In this document: piece by piece, positions 32,560-43,052 of the stretch | Layout of the letters: each line of letters opens with the position of its first letter | Numbering within the stretch: position 1 is the stretch's first letter | Source: Perkinsus marinus ATCC 50983 | Taxonomy: Eukaryota > Perkinsozoa > Perkinsida > Perkinsidae | Assembly (NCBI RefSeq): GCF_000006405.1 | Contig: NW_003211397.1 | Coordinates: forward strand, 314,817-362,439 | Direction: 5' to 3' | DNA length: 47,623 nt | Program-made: the position numbers and the translations under genes | The notes under the pieces: generated by a model | What the model was told of the DNA's origin: nothing | The model's input: only the letters and a program-made list of their open reading frames with translations | Database searches by the model: none

Positions 32560-35145
32560 TCACACACGAACCAGATGCGCTTCTCCACATTGCTTCTGTT
32601 CCTCATCGTCCTTCTCACGGGATTTCTTCCCCGCCTTTTTTCGTTTATTTTTCGACTTTTGCTTCTTCTTCTTTTCAGCCCATTTATCTTCACCCGTTGA
32701 GGAGAAGCATTCACGAACCTAGACGAGGTCCTGGGTTCAATTCCCGGGTCCGGCACTTACTTCAGCCAGAGTCCGTAGTCGTTCATCGTCTTCCCATAGG
32801 ACTGCATTATAGTGCTCTCCATCATGATAAGACAGCAGAATACACTGAGTGGTCTCTGCGTCCACTTCCTTGTATTTGATCTCATAGTGAACCTATAGTG
32901 TGTTCGATTTTGATAGTCCAACCGGAGAAAAGTGCATATCATTTCCAATACGCATAATTTCACAAACAAACTTTCACATAATAAGGCTGATTAGATTTGA
33001 GAACTAAATAAATAGCCGATAGCTCTATATCGATCACCGTTTCACTTGTGGGGAGGGGTAGGAGTGATAGACCCACCTGTTTGGAGTATGAAAATCGAAC
33101 ACACTGTAGCATATACATACGTTCATTGTGCCATGTTCACAGAACAACGACTATGTTGATAATTATAAACGAAGAGATAAAATTGAGGAAAAAAGAACTG
33201 CATTAGTAAACGTGAAATAAACTTCCTTACACATGATCCCGTAACAAACCTATGATATGGAATATGAAGACCTCCCAGAGGGACAATAATGGTACTAATA
33301 GTTATGAACAATGGCTAAATTAGAGTATAACAAATAGGATTTAATTAATCATAAAACAACAAATATCTATCATCATTGAAATGCCGAATAAATACCATTC
33401 GCGAGACGGGAAAAAAAATCAATTCGCACAGCGCACCAAAACCGTGCACACATTGTGTATGTTTTTTCCAAGAATATCACAAGTTACGAACTAACCGAAT
33501 TCCTACTATGGCGAAGATTCGGTCCATGATACGAACCTCTCATGAAACGACAATCACCTCCTCGACAGTGGAGTTTCACCACCCGTTTTACGTGAAGTGG
33601 CGTAATACTCAGTGAAAAAACGCGATTTTATTCGCGACGATATGCAGTAGAGTTTTTCATATCAATAGGGTGATGAAACTCCATCCTTACTCACCCGTTG
33701 AGCACGTAAAACTAATGCAGTAACACCGTAAGCACCACAGAGAGCCGTGAGCTCCACCTGAACAGACGATCGGAATCGACAACTGCTTCTGGTTGTTGAC
33801 AACAGTGTGGGGGGAAACATACACATGATCAACTACGTGTGTTGGTACTAACATGAAAACGCTGATAGTATGATTTTTGGGAATCCTTATTGGCTTTTTT
33901 TCTACACTCCTACCTGAACTCGTAGAAATGAGAATACCTACTCAGAATTTCCTTCCAGAATTTTCATTTTATCATCGACACATGTGGTTGACCATGAGCA
34001 TATTTTCCCACACTGCTTGTTGTTGTTATTGTTGTTGTTGTTGTTGTTGTTGATGTTTTTGTTGTTGATGTTGTTGCTATTAATCTCACCTGGCCGCCCC
34101 ACGTGGTCGGCTGCCGCATATTTGCTACATATTCCTCATAATCGTCGAAACCTTCCTCCGTTAAATCGACGAAATCCTGAAAACTGGAAACACCTAGGAG
34201 AGACATTTAGAGTGGTTAACAGGAGTTTCACGACTACCCGTTTAACGTGAAGTGGTGTAATACTGCATGTAAAATTAAGGCGTGTATGCTTGTTTGCGAA
34301 GTGAATTGTAAAATATCTTTTTCACTAGTGGTTTGCATATCACTAGGGTGATTTTTTAATAATTGTTACTCAATTAGTTTTACGCGTTATTCACGAAGTG
34401 AAATGTGAAATGTGTTTTTCACTAGTGTGTTTTTCATATCACTAGGGTGGTGAAACCTCCACTGTACTCACACATCTTGGTGATCTCGTAGCCAATCGCA
34501 ACATTCTTGTCGAAACTCATCGTGATAAGTTTCAACTCCCTTTAACTCAACAGCGAAGCTCCTAAAGAGGCAATTGCCATCTGGTAGCACCTGGGAAAAA
34601 GGGAAATAAGGATTGCTTCGCTCCGCTAAGAATTCAATTCAAACGAATGAGCTCTTTCACAAGCACGAGGAAACCTCAGGAAGGCCAAATGAACACTCAC
34701 GAGGTTAACGTATGAACTGATTACTATACATCTTAGAAATGTAATAAATGTAATATTACACGTATTAGCCCTAAAAATGATATCGATTTATACGCTATTC
34801 ATGAAAAATGACCAGGGTCATATATGTTGGTGTAACTACCACTTATATACATAGTTTCACCACAAATTGAGATATCGTAGACATCGAATGAATATACGCT
34901 CACGAAGAATCCTAAGAATAGTTTTACTACTATAATGGAGGTCATATTCTAGAAGTGAATAGAAGTGAGTACACTCACTTCTTGAAGTGATTAGAAAATC
35001 ATCATTAAAACCTTGTTTTGGACCCACCGACCTCATGAATTTGAAGTCCCCGTGTACGCAGCATCGCTCGAGCCTGTTCCAGATCTTCTGATGAGGAGGT
35101 CCTATCATGCTTAGAAGAGCCTGCTTTCTTCTTCCCTTTTGCCAT
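32560..35145 (-). CDS. OTU-family deubiquitinase (OTUD3-like), complete
   Basis: Six exons give 223 aa: 35032-35145, 34474-34590, 34090-34176, 33695-33757, 32761-32892 and 32560-32718. All junctions are phase 0 with GT-AG borders. The second exon opens with VLPDGNCLFRSFAVEL, where Asp42 and Cys45 are the OTU catalytic Asp and Cys. Exon 3 has EEYVANMRQPTTWGGQ, exon 4 VELTALCGAYG, and exon 5 LLSYHDGEHYNAV with the catalytic His154. The tail is a Lys-rich exon (KKKKQKSKNKRKK), likely nuclear or RNA-associated. The order fits OTU cysteine proteases that cleave ubiquitin chains, closest to OTUD3 from memory. Long introns are filled by elements A, B and C. The start codon gives MAKGKKK and is the first Met in frame. 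Confidence 0.9.
32896..33106. mobile_element. Element C, TA-flanked MITE at a splice acceptor
   Basis: 211 bp with terminal inverted repeats of about 24 bases (AGTGTGTTCGATTTT at both ends) and TA on both sides, as for Tc1/mariner-type miniature elements. No coding capacity. The first locus copy has the empty TA site (28792-28793). The insertion lies one base upstream of OTU exon 5, so the acceptor AG is made of the duplicated TA plus the next G. Confidence 0.9.
33570..33682. mobile_element. Element A copy in OTU intron
   Basis: Ends GGAGTTTCACC and GATGAAACTCC, with the conserved TTTTACGTGAAGTGGCGTAA core. Confidence 0.78.
33803..34015 (+). mobile_element. Element B, long-TIR copy in OTU intron
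   Basis: 213 bp starting CAGTGTGGGG and ending CCCACACTG. The two ends form imperfect inverted repeats of about 55 bases, each containing a CATG(T/A)GGTTGA-like block. This copy has the same block at both ends, unlike copies whose right end carries CAGCTGAGCTC. Confidence 0.8.
34016..34080. repeat. (GTT)n microsatellite
   Basis: About 60 bases of mostly GTT repeats with GAT interruptions, in the OTU intron directly beside element B. Confidence 0.85.
34222..34460. mobile_element. Two element A copies filling an OTU intron
   Basis: 34222-34352 and 34378-34460 carry CACTAGTG and CATATCACTAGGGTGGTGAA landmarks. The second is truncated at its left side. Together they make up nearly all of the intron between exons 3 and 2. 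Confidence 0.7.
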
Positions 35146-36040
35146 CTCAATGAGGGGGTGGGACCTATATCATTTTTCTAAGGAGAGTGTAAGAATCCTA
35201 AGGAAACGTTCTCGCTCGCCCTCTGCGTTTTTCTAAGGGAGGTTCGGCACTTTCTAAGGAAGTTCCGTTTTTTTCCTAAGGAAACCTCTCAGCTCTCACA
35301 CAGTCACGTGTTCACGGAGGTTACGCTCTTGCCTTGCGATTGGCGTTTTTTTCTGAGGCCTTGGATAACAGTCTTAACCCGGATATCAGCTCTTACCCGG
35401 ATAACATCCTTAACCCGGATATCAGCTCTTACCCGGATGACGGTTTTAATCAGGAGTTTCCCTCCTGTAACCTTTCCCAGTTGTAGCCTGGCTCCCGGCC
35501 TCAAAGTTAATTCTTGTTGCTGAGTGCTTGCAGGGGAACTTTCTCCGCCAAGGTTATTTTGGCGGTTCGAAGGGGGTGGTGGAATGCGAATATGAAGATA
35601 CCGTTGAGAAATTATAAGTGCGCAAGACTCGAGCGAATTTGGGATTTCCGAAATGTTGGAGACAGGTATTGAACTTCCGCATATTCCTATCTATCGAATG
35701 TCGCCAGTTAGGTGATTCCATTCCACCATTCCACCTTTGAAGATGATTGCGAGATAGTTTGAGTACCCCTTCTTTTGGAGGCTCTCTGGAGCGGTTTTTG
35801 CAACTTTGGTTGTCATTTTTAATAGTATTATTGAGGGGTGGAGCTCCCCGGCTGCGGCAGGCCAGAGTTGTTTACTATTCCCAGTTATTCTGAGAAACTG
35901 TAGTTCAACCACATCTTTTTGTATGGCAATTCCCGTGGAAAATTTCAAGCAACAACGATCAACGCGAACAATGGATTTCGACAGAACTAAGTAAGTTCCC
36001 TATCCTTTTGAAAATCATCCGACGTGTTCCTAAACGGCAC
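35146..36040. promoter_or_regulatory. Divergent promoter region, OTU / channel-cyclase
   Basis: The OTU gene starts leftwards and the cyclase gene runs rightwards, so the region must serve both. Between 35176 and 35290 the word CTAAGGA occurs about five times. Between 35370 and 35447 a ~37-base unit with two CCCGGAT words is repeated twice. A possible first exon (MDFDRT, 35971-35990, donor GTAAGT) could not be joined in frame. Confidence 0.45.
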
Positions 36041-36044
36041 TAAC

Positions 36045-39000
36045 GAGTGTAAAACTGTATTTTGGGAGAAGTTCATTTTCGGCCGATTCAGAGCTTCCAG
36101 CACCCTACTGATGCGCCTCCAACACGAGTGGGTCAGATTTTGCTCCGTTATAGTAGACAAGGCATGGTGAGCTGTGGGGTGTTGTTTCCAACGTGTAGGG
36201 GTTGATATCAGGTTCTCGGCAACTACGACTATTCTCACCTTATACGCCTTGTTTGGTGATGACATTCGTATGGCGTGTTTCGACCAAGATGCTGATTCGT
36301 GAGTGACAGCTTCATGTTGCCAACTGGGAATTGGAGGAATATATACGTTCACACCTTTCCTCAACTGAGCTCGGGAGTTTACAACGATTTTTAAATAGGA
36401 AAGATGAACAGGGTGAATCAAGAAAAATTCCCCAAAAAATTTGCTAAGAAATTCCAACATATGTGGTTGGCAATGTGCATATCCCCTCCCCCCCACACTG
36501 CTGGCATAACAAGTTGTTGTTGATTTTATTCATTTTCAGAACCTTCAACGCGATAACAATCGCTTGTCTAGTGGTATTTGGCATCGAGATAATACTACAG
36601 TCCTTCGGCAAGCAGACTACTTTGGGGGATCTTCTTCCTCTTGGACGTCTTGCCACAGGATCACTTGTGCTGGATGTGAGTCACACTGTATATGTGAAGT
36701 GGTGCAAAACGCGATTCTATTCGCGGTGATATGCAGTAGTCGTGGAATAATTTTTTTCACTAGTGTTTTCGTATCACGTTTAGCTCACCTACGTAGCTGA
36801 GGATCTCTTCGGTGACGACTCGGGAACCGCCGGACAAGGTAAATATGAATTTAGTGACACTCCTGTATGCTTATACGTTTAGGTGATGCCGCGAGGGCCG
36901 GTCGAATGTCCAGAGCGGGCACTCGGGCCGGCAGAATCGTTCGAATCATCCGCCTTATTCGTCTTATTCGAATTGCGAAGATGTAACGAAGTCATTTATA
37001 CTGAGAAAGTTGATGAACCTCCGTATTAGGTACAAGGCCTTCGTGGATGCTCAGCAAAGAGAAGCACGTGTGAAGAATAGACAAAAACAGGAAGAGCTCG
37101 CTTTAGAATATGTGGAGGAAGAAGAGGAGGAAGAGGAGGAAGAGGAGGAAGAGGAGGGAGAAAGTTTCACCTCGGACGACCAATCGGAAGTGGGCTCAAT
37201 TTGGGCCTGTTTTGAATCTTTATTGGTCAACCTTAGATATCCGAAGATTTCCTGGACGACGATCTTGACTTGATCAGCGGTGTAGATGAGGAAATTGTCG
37301 AGCCGGAGTCGCGAGTTGGAAAGAAGCTGACCGAGAAGACAACACAAAAGCTCATCGTAGCCTCGCCCTTGTTGTTATCACCCTACCAATTTAGCATAGA
37401 CTTCTCAGTTGTCTTACTCTCGTGTGGTTCTATGGACATGTTCATTTGCAAACAGTAGATATGCTTACTCCTATGGAGAGCATTACACTTATCATCATTT
37501 CACCCACTCACTGTGACTCGCTAGATCGATTCTAGTAGGAGGGTCACCTTAGTCTTTTTTAGAGGTTTTCAAATTAGTTATATAAAGTGTTAGAGGATCT
37601 ATCCTGTGGATCAGGATTCTCTGAATCTAAATGTAAAGAGGATATACCTTTTTTATATCAATGGAGTTTCACGACTACCCGTTTACGTGAAGTGGCGTAA
37701 AACTCGGATATGCAGTAGTCGTGAAATATACTTTCACTGGTGTTTTTCATATCATTAGGGTGGTGAACCTCCAATGTTGGCAGATCCTGATCCTCCTCAT
37801 GCTGTTCATGATACCAGTGTTCACCATCACGAACATTGTACCTAATTCGGCGCAGTATGGAGTGGATTCATTATACACCTCTTATATAGAGTAGGTTTCC
37901 ATCTCGTCGTCTTATATGGTGTGATGGTAGAATCTCTCGTTTCCACGCTGGAGGTATCCGGTTCGATTCGTCCGTGGGGCATTTTTATTTATCGTCCTAT
38001 CTAGATACGTCCACGAATGCCTCACTAGTGGCCAGCACAGCATCGACACCCTCGCACGGCGCTCCTCATATACTGATAAGCTCCTGCACTTCCTCTACGC
38101 TCACAACGGGGACACTAGGGACAGCGATTGTAACGCTGCTCGTGCTCGCTAATTGAATCCCTTCCTCGTCAGGTCCAGGCGGCGATGTGATGTGCGTGGC
38201 TTCATATGTAAGCCATCTTGCATGGATCGGGTGGGTTCAGGTTGGGTCTAACTTGTCATTTCAAATCATATATCTTTGTTTTCCTCAGCTGAGCTCAGAA
38301 GTTTCCTCACTAATTATAGGAGTTTATACTCCCATATTTCGGGTGGAAATATTCGGAAACCAATGAGAATTGCTCACAGCTCTGATGTTGTCATCACCAA
38401 CTGTGGTGGAGCCATTGAATTCGAGACAGCATGAGACCTTCATCCACGTCGGCTGAAGTGAACGCAGGCCGTTAGCTATATTGGTGAATCGATCAACTTT
38501 GTCTACTGCGCACCACAATCATGCAGTTTCGAATTCAATACTTCCAACACATGTGGTTAATAATGTGCTGTTCCGAATAGATACTACACTGAAGGGACGC
38601 ATCCCTGCTGGACGAACCCTTTCCTCGACGACTTATCGCTCTCGGACATTCGCATTGAGTGAGTAGAGCTTCGCCGCCGTCGTGTATCTAGGTAAGAGTG
38701 GTTTTGTAGATACGACGAAGCATATAATGGTGATGGTTTTCTGGTCTACTCGGGTGACCTCAGTGACTTAGCGGTGGAAGCACTTATTAACCCGTGGGAC
38801 GCCTGTGGCGGCGATCCTGCTGTCCCGATTGGGGTGAGTTGGTGATTGTAGAATTGCTTTTGAAGTCACTTATCCACTTCGAAGTACACACGATAATACA
38901 AATTGCCAACTCGATAGGAGCTCTTAAGGGGTTATCAGATAATAGTAAAAATACGAATATCATAATAATACGAAAAATTATACCACAACGTTGGCATAAT

Positions 39001-42000
39001 TTTTCGTGAGGTGTCTTTACTCCGCATCCCTGCAGTTTGACGGCGGGGGGAAAAATATGCACATGGTCAACAACACGTGTTAGTGATGACAATATGAAAA
39101 TTTTTAGGCCGTTTTTATTGGCTTCTGTACACTTCTACCCTAATTCGTATAGTAGTTGGGCAAACTCCTGCCTCAGCTGAGGAAAGTGAACATATATATT
39201 TCAACATTGCCCCACTGTATGGCGTCAACACTTGAAATGAGTTTCGAAGTATTCCTTGTACACTTTACCAATCGAGATTGACATTTCATCTGCCAAGTGC
39301 ATCACGGTTTAATTCGATTTTACTATTTTTTCATCAGAAATATCAGCGTCCCTCAGGTACGAGGAGTTTCGTTAATTGCCGACATAGCATGTCCAGGGGA
39401 TCTTCGCTTTAATGAGCGCACTGCAGTTCTACCATTGTTACGCAAGCCGACAGATCCGGAGAATTTCAATACTTATTTTATAGTAATTTCTGCAAATATT
39501 CCGCGACGACGCTGTACCACGCCTTTCCCAGTTCGTCATGGACGAGCGTGCGAAGGCGTATTGGGCTGCTGTTTTGAATATGTTCCAAACCGTCTTCATT
39601 TGTCTAGTCCTGGGAACAGGGGCGATATTCTTTTCGAGAGATGCCAATGTGAGCGCTTCACACTTGTGAGTAACGACCTAGATGCACTATATGGTAGATG
39701 TTGGTGTTGGGACCGATAGAGCGGATGATGGTGAAACTGACTCGTATTAGAGACAACCCTTTGATGGCAACGATGCTGGGTGAGGGGGGGGGAGTAGTGT
39801 TGGAAAATATGCACACTTTTCTCAGCTGCGAGAATTTGTGAGTTTGAAGTCCAACGCCTACTACGACAACACGGCTTAGTTAGACTCGCATCGCTGCACA
39901 TTAGGTCTCGAGTGATCAGTTTCAGCCGTTTAAATTGCGTCTACTTTCATCATGCCAATGAGTTTTTTCCACAGGAGTTTTTGAAGAGAATTGCCGTAGA
40001 AATGTGCAAAAATCTAGGAGAATTTCCAGAAATTTCCTCAGAATTTTCACATTGCTATCAACACATGTGGTTGAGTATATGTATATTTTCCAACACTGAT
40101 CGAGAGTGAGATTGTATATGCACATGGTCAACTACATGTGTTGGTGAAATTTTGGTACACTTCTACCCAAAATAATATGTGGATTTTCATAATGTAGTTT
40201 TGGAAATTTACGAGCTCAGTCGAGGAAACCAAACATTCATTCCCACACTGAAATTAAAGCCTTACTCGTTTTATTTATTCAACCCATCCCTCGTGTCCTT
40301 CCCGCACCACCTCACTCGGAGAGAGGGAAACGGGAGAGGGGTGGCCACTAGATGCGGTCGCCCCTCTCGTGCCGACGTCCCCATCTATTTATTCCCACAC
40401 TGAATCCGTCACGCGCCACGAGCTTTATTGCTACACTGAGCTGGTTAGGTGACGAGGAATTTAGAAAAGAAGAAACGCTGAAGGCTAAAGAGGTTGCAAG
40501 GCAATCGCGAAAAGGTCTGTCGAAAATGTGGGACATTGTTACAGTGAGTGGCTCCCCCGGGCGGGGGCGGCGATTTTACGGTTTTTGTATCAGTTTCAAA
40601 ATGCGAAGACTAGTGATTCGAGTCACGAGTAAAGAGGAGAGCTCATTTGATGAATAGGTGATGTTTTATTGTAGGCCTCTGGAAACGGTGATGTTGGAGA
40701 AAACTATTATAAAAATCGGCAGTTTACTAGCCTTGGGATTCGGCGAAGCTGGTGCTGAAATCATCGGAAAAAATATGCAGGTGAGCTGAATCTATTCGTG
40801 AGTGTTTTCTAATACTCCCAGCTAGAGTATTGGAAATTTTTCATTCTTTATCTTGACAGGCCGCAGAAAGGTCGGCCGGGGTGAATGCGATGATTCCGGG
40901 GAAAAAAGTAGATGCAGTTTTTGGGTTTTGCGACATACGCAATTTCACGGACGCAACTGAGGTGTTGAACGACAAAGTTATGGTTTTTGTAAACCAGGTG
41001 AGAGCGGCTGGCGAGGGTATTTTGAAAGAGTTTGTAAATGTATTCAGATTGGAAAAATTGTGCATGGAATTGTGGATGAATTTCACGGCGCTGCAAATAA
41101 GAACATCGGCGATGCGTTTTTGGTGAGGAAGTTGGTAGTGGTTGCTGAGGAGACGTTTGCTGTTCAGTTGGTGTGGCGCTTACCCGAGGACGATGCTGAG
41201 CTTAGGAAAAAAATGTGCGACATGGCGGTGATGTCTTTTGTTAAGGTGAGCTGGGAAAATGCACATGGTCAACTACATGTATGTGTTGGTGACAATATGA
41301 AAATTGTGATGAAATTTTTTATCGGCTTCGGAACACTTTTAAAACACGTAGGACCTATTCTTCCAAATATGTATAGTGTGTTCGATTTTGATAGTCCAAC
41401 CGGAGACGAGTGCATATCATTTCCAATGCGCATAATTTCGCAAACAAACCTTCACATAATAAGGCTGATTAGATTTGAGAACTAAATAAATAGCCGATAG
41501 CTCTATATCGATCACCGTTTCACTTGTGGGGGTGTCGGAGTGATAGACCCACCTGTTTGGAGTATCAAAATCGAACACACTGTAATGAGGAAAAATATGA
41601 AAATTGTGATGAAATTTTTATGGGTTTTTTGAACCCTTCTGAGGAAAGCGAAGATATATTCTTCCAAAATCGCATATAGGTGGTAGCCGCAGTAAACAAG
41701 AGTCCAGTTCTGTACGAGTACAGAGAGCATCCAGGACTGCGAACGCGACTAGAGAACTATCGGTAAGCTCTGGAGATGATGTTGTTGTTGCTGCTGCTTC
41801 CCTGCAGAGTCCGCATGGGATTTGGTATGCATTGTGGATGGGCGATCGAAGGGGCGATTGGGTCTGAGTTTAAGATAGATGCCAGTTATCTGTCCCCTAA
41901 CGTTAATCTGGCCGGCTCGCTCGAGGCTGCTACCAAGGAATACGGGGTGAGTGGTGTTGTAGAGTCTGTTTAGTGTAATGGGGCCGATTCCTGTTTGGGA

Positions 42001-43052
42001 AGCGTAAGGTCTCCTGTTCGAATCTTGGGGGGGGGGAGTTCAATTGTAATTATTTTTGGAAGAGGAAATCATCCAGAAACCTATAATGTTCCCGAGGAGA
42101 ACTTGTTTTGAATTTTCCAAATTTTTCGATCAGTTTCCCATGTGAATGTCATCACATTGGTAACATTTTTCCCAGTGCTATCAAACCCTAGGGAATGCCA
42201 TTTCTGCAACCTGTCTTGGAATGCCACAGTTATCTGCATCATCGTATATCGAAATTTCTCTGATGTAGTTTGCATATTTACTCTCAGGTTTGTATGCTTT
42301 TCTCGGGAGCTGTGGTGGAGTCTTGTAACGAGAGTGTTCAGGAGTAGCAAAAAAAACGAAAAAAATTCCTTCTTGATTTTTTTTCGTGTCAGTAATTGCC
42401 GTTTGATTGATCGAGTTATGATCAATGGCTCCAGCATGGGCCTATACACTCTTGATATCGTCTATGAAGACCTCCCAGTGGTGGGAATCACATGTACTAG
42501 CCATTTCCCAGTGTAGTTATTGCACATAGTGTTCTCCTCAGCTGCTAAGGCGAGTGGGGAGAATGGCGCCTCGAGTCCTCAGCGGTGAGCTCTTCTTGCC
42601 TTGGGGAACTTGGGTATGTTTTTGGTAGTAGATCTCGAGCACGACAAGGGCGAGCGACTCGGAAGGCTAACAAGTTGTTGTCGTCGTATTGTGTTGGAGA
42701 TCTGTTCGAAAGCGACGCGGATATCGTACAGATGCGTAAGGTCTTCACTGAAGAGTTTTTTGACAAGTTCCGAATGGCACTAAGGTAGCACATTTCCGGA
42801 TGAAGTTGGTGAGTTGCATGGTAATCTGCACAGGAACTATGAGTCGGGCGAGTGGGAGGTGGCGTACTCTATGTTCAACATTACCGAGCAGATGCTTGCC
42901 TCGGAAGGGTATGTTGACGGGCCTAGTGCCTCATTGAAGAGGTGCTAAAGTGAGTCGAAGTGGCAGCGTATGATAGTTGCTTATCGAGGTACATGAAGCG
43001 GTATGATAAGAAGGCCCCTGCTACGTGGAGTGGTGCTAGGGAGCTTCCATGA
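36045..43052 (+). CDS. Voltage-sensor channel fused to class III cyclase
   Basis: A many-exon gene of the alveolate channel-adenylate/guanylate cyclase type. Ion-channel part: YALFGDDIRMACF (36212-36298), a membrane segment ITIACLVVFGIEIIL (36540-36675), an S4 sensor with RIVRIIRLIRLIRIAK (36883-36982), an acidic Glu run (37030-37189), and ESRVGKKLTEKTTQKL (from 37237). A later membrane exon ends GTGAIFFSRDAN (about 39652). Cyclase part: TIIKIGSLLALGFGEAG (40675-40780), the metal-binding GFCDIRNFTDATE (40860-40997), NKNIGDAFL (41048-41122), 41168-41245, 41680-41762, GWAIEGAIGSEFKIDAS (41808-41946), 42288-42343 and 42393-~42480. The C-terminal exons end 42784, 42941 and 43052 (ARELP). It would make cyclic nucleotide at a membrane, perhaps gated by voltage. 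The 5' end and pore exons (37460-40670) are not fully resolved. The product could be cAMP or cGMP. Confidence 0.85.
36333..36500. mobile_element. Element B copy in cyclase intron
   Basis: Left end GGAGGAATATATACG with TTTCCTCAACTGAGCTCGGG; right end ACATATGTGGTTGGCAATGT and CCCACACTG. It fills most of intron 36299-36539. Confidence 0.7.
36676..36783 (+). mobile_element. Intron made almost entirely of element A
   Basis: A 108-nt intron between GSLVLD and LTYVAED. Its interior follows element A from GTGAAGTGGTGCAAAACGCG through GATATGCAGTAGTCGTGGAA to CACTAGTGTTTTCGTATCAC. The donor GTGAGTCAC and acceptor CACGTTTAG replace the usual termini. No other sequence is left over, so the element itself supplies the intron. 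Confidence 0.8.
37663..37772. mobile_element. Element A copy in cyclase intron
   Basis: Ends GGAGTTTCACG and GTGAACCTCC, flanked by AAT on both sides (possible 3-bp target duplication). Confidence 0.78.
37913..37981 (+). other. tRNA-Gly(TCC)-like sequence
   Basis: D-arm-like GTGATGGTAGAATC, anticodon-loop-like CGTTTCCACGC and B-box-like CCGGTTCGATTCGTCC. The acceptor and T stems do not pair well, so it is probably a pseudo-tRNA within the cyclase transcription unit. Confidence 0.4.
38277..38580. mobile_element. Broken element B remnants
   Basis: 38277-38325 carries CCTCAGCTGAGCTCAGAAG and 38546-38575 carries the opposite end (CAACACATGTGGTTAATAAT), with unrelated sequence between. Confidence 0.5.
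39043..39218. mobile_element. Element B copy in cyclase intron
   Basis: Runs from GGGGGGAAAAATATGCACAT to AACATATATATTTCAACATT, with both internal landmarks. Confidence 0.7.
39797..40098. mobile_element. Interrupted element B
   Basis: The left end AGTGTTGGAAAATATGCACA is near 39798 and the right end ATGTGGTTGAG..TTTTCCAACACTG ends at 40098. The interior is longer than usual and may hold another insertion. Confidence 0.5.
40105..40250. mobile_element. Element B copy in cyclase intron
   Basis: Contains TGCACATGGTCAACTACATG at the left and a degraded CGAGCTCAGTCGAGGAAACC right block ending CCCACACTGA. Confidence 0.6.
41246..41679 (+). mobile_element. Cyclase intron formed by element B with C nested
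   Basis: The intron opens with GTGAGCTGGGAAAATGCACA, where the donor abuts the left end of element B, and it closes after AAAGCGAAGATATATTCTTC. Element C (41374-41582, TA on both sides) is inserted in its middle. Donor and acceptor give phase 0 joining of MSFVK to VVAAVNK. Confidence 0.75.
41374..41582. mobile_element. Element C, second copy
   Basis: 209 bp, nearly identical to 32896-33106, with the same inverted ends AGTGTGTTCGATTTTGATA and TA flanks. High identity between the copies suggests recent activity. Confidence 0.9.
41968..42040 (+). other. tRNA-Pro-like pseudogene in cyclase intron
   Basis: Follows the local tRNA-Pro layout (TTTAGTGTAATGG, then TGTTTGGGA around a TGG anticodon, then CTGTTCGAATC) but with broken stems. 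Located in intron 41947-42287. Confidence 0.45.

Noticed and set aside
37107-37163. Glu-run (GAGGAA)n as a separate microsatellite feature
   Set aside because: It is in frame within a well-supported exon and encodes an acidic linker after S4.
36540-37400. Programmed ribosomal frameshifting in the channel-cyclase gene
   Set aside because: The shifts have no common slippery codon and each looks like a missing base; sequencing error or decay is simpler.
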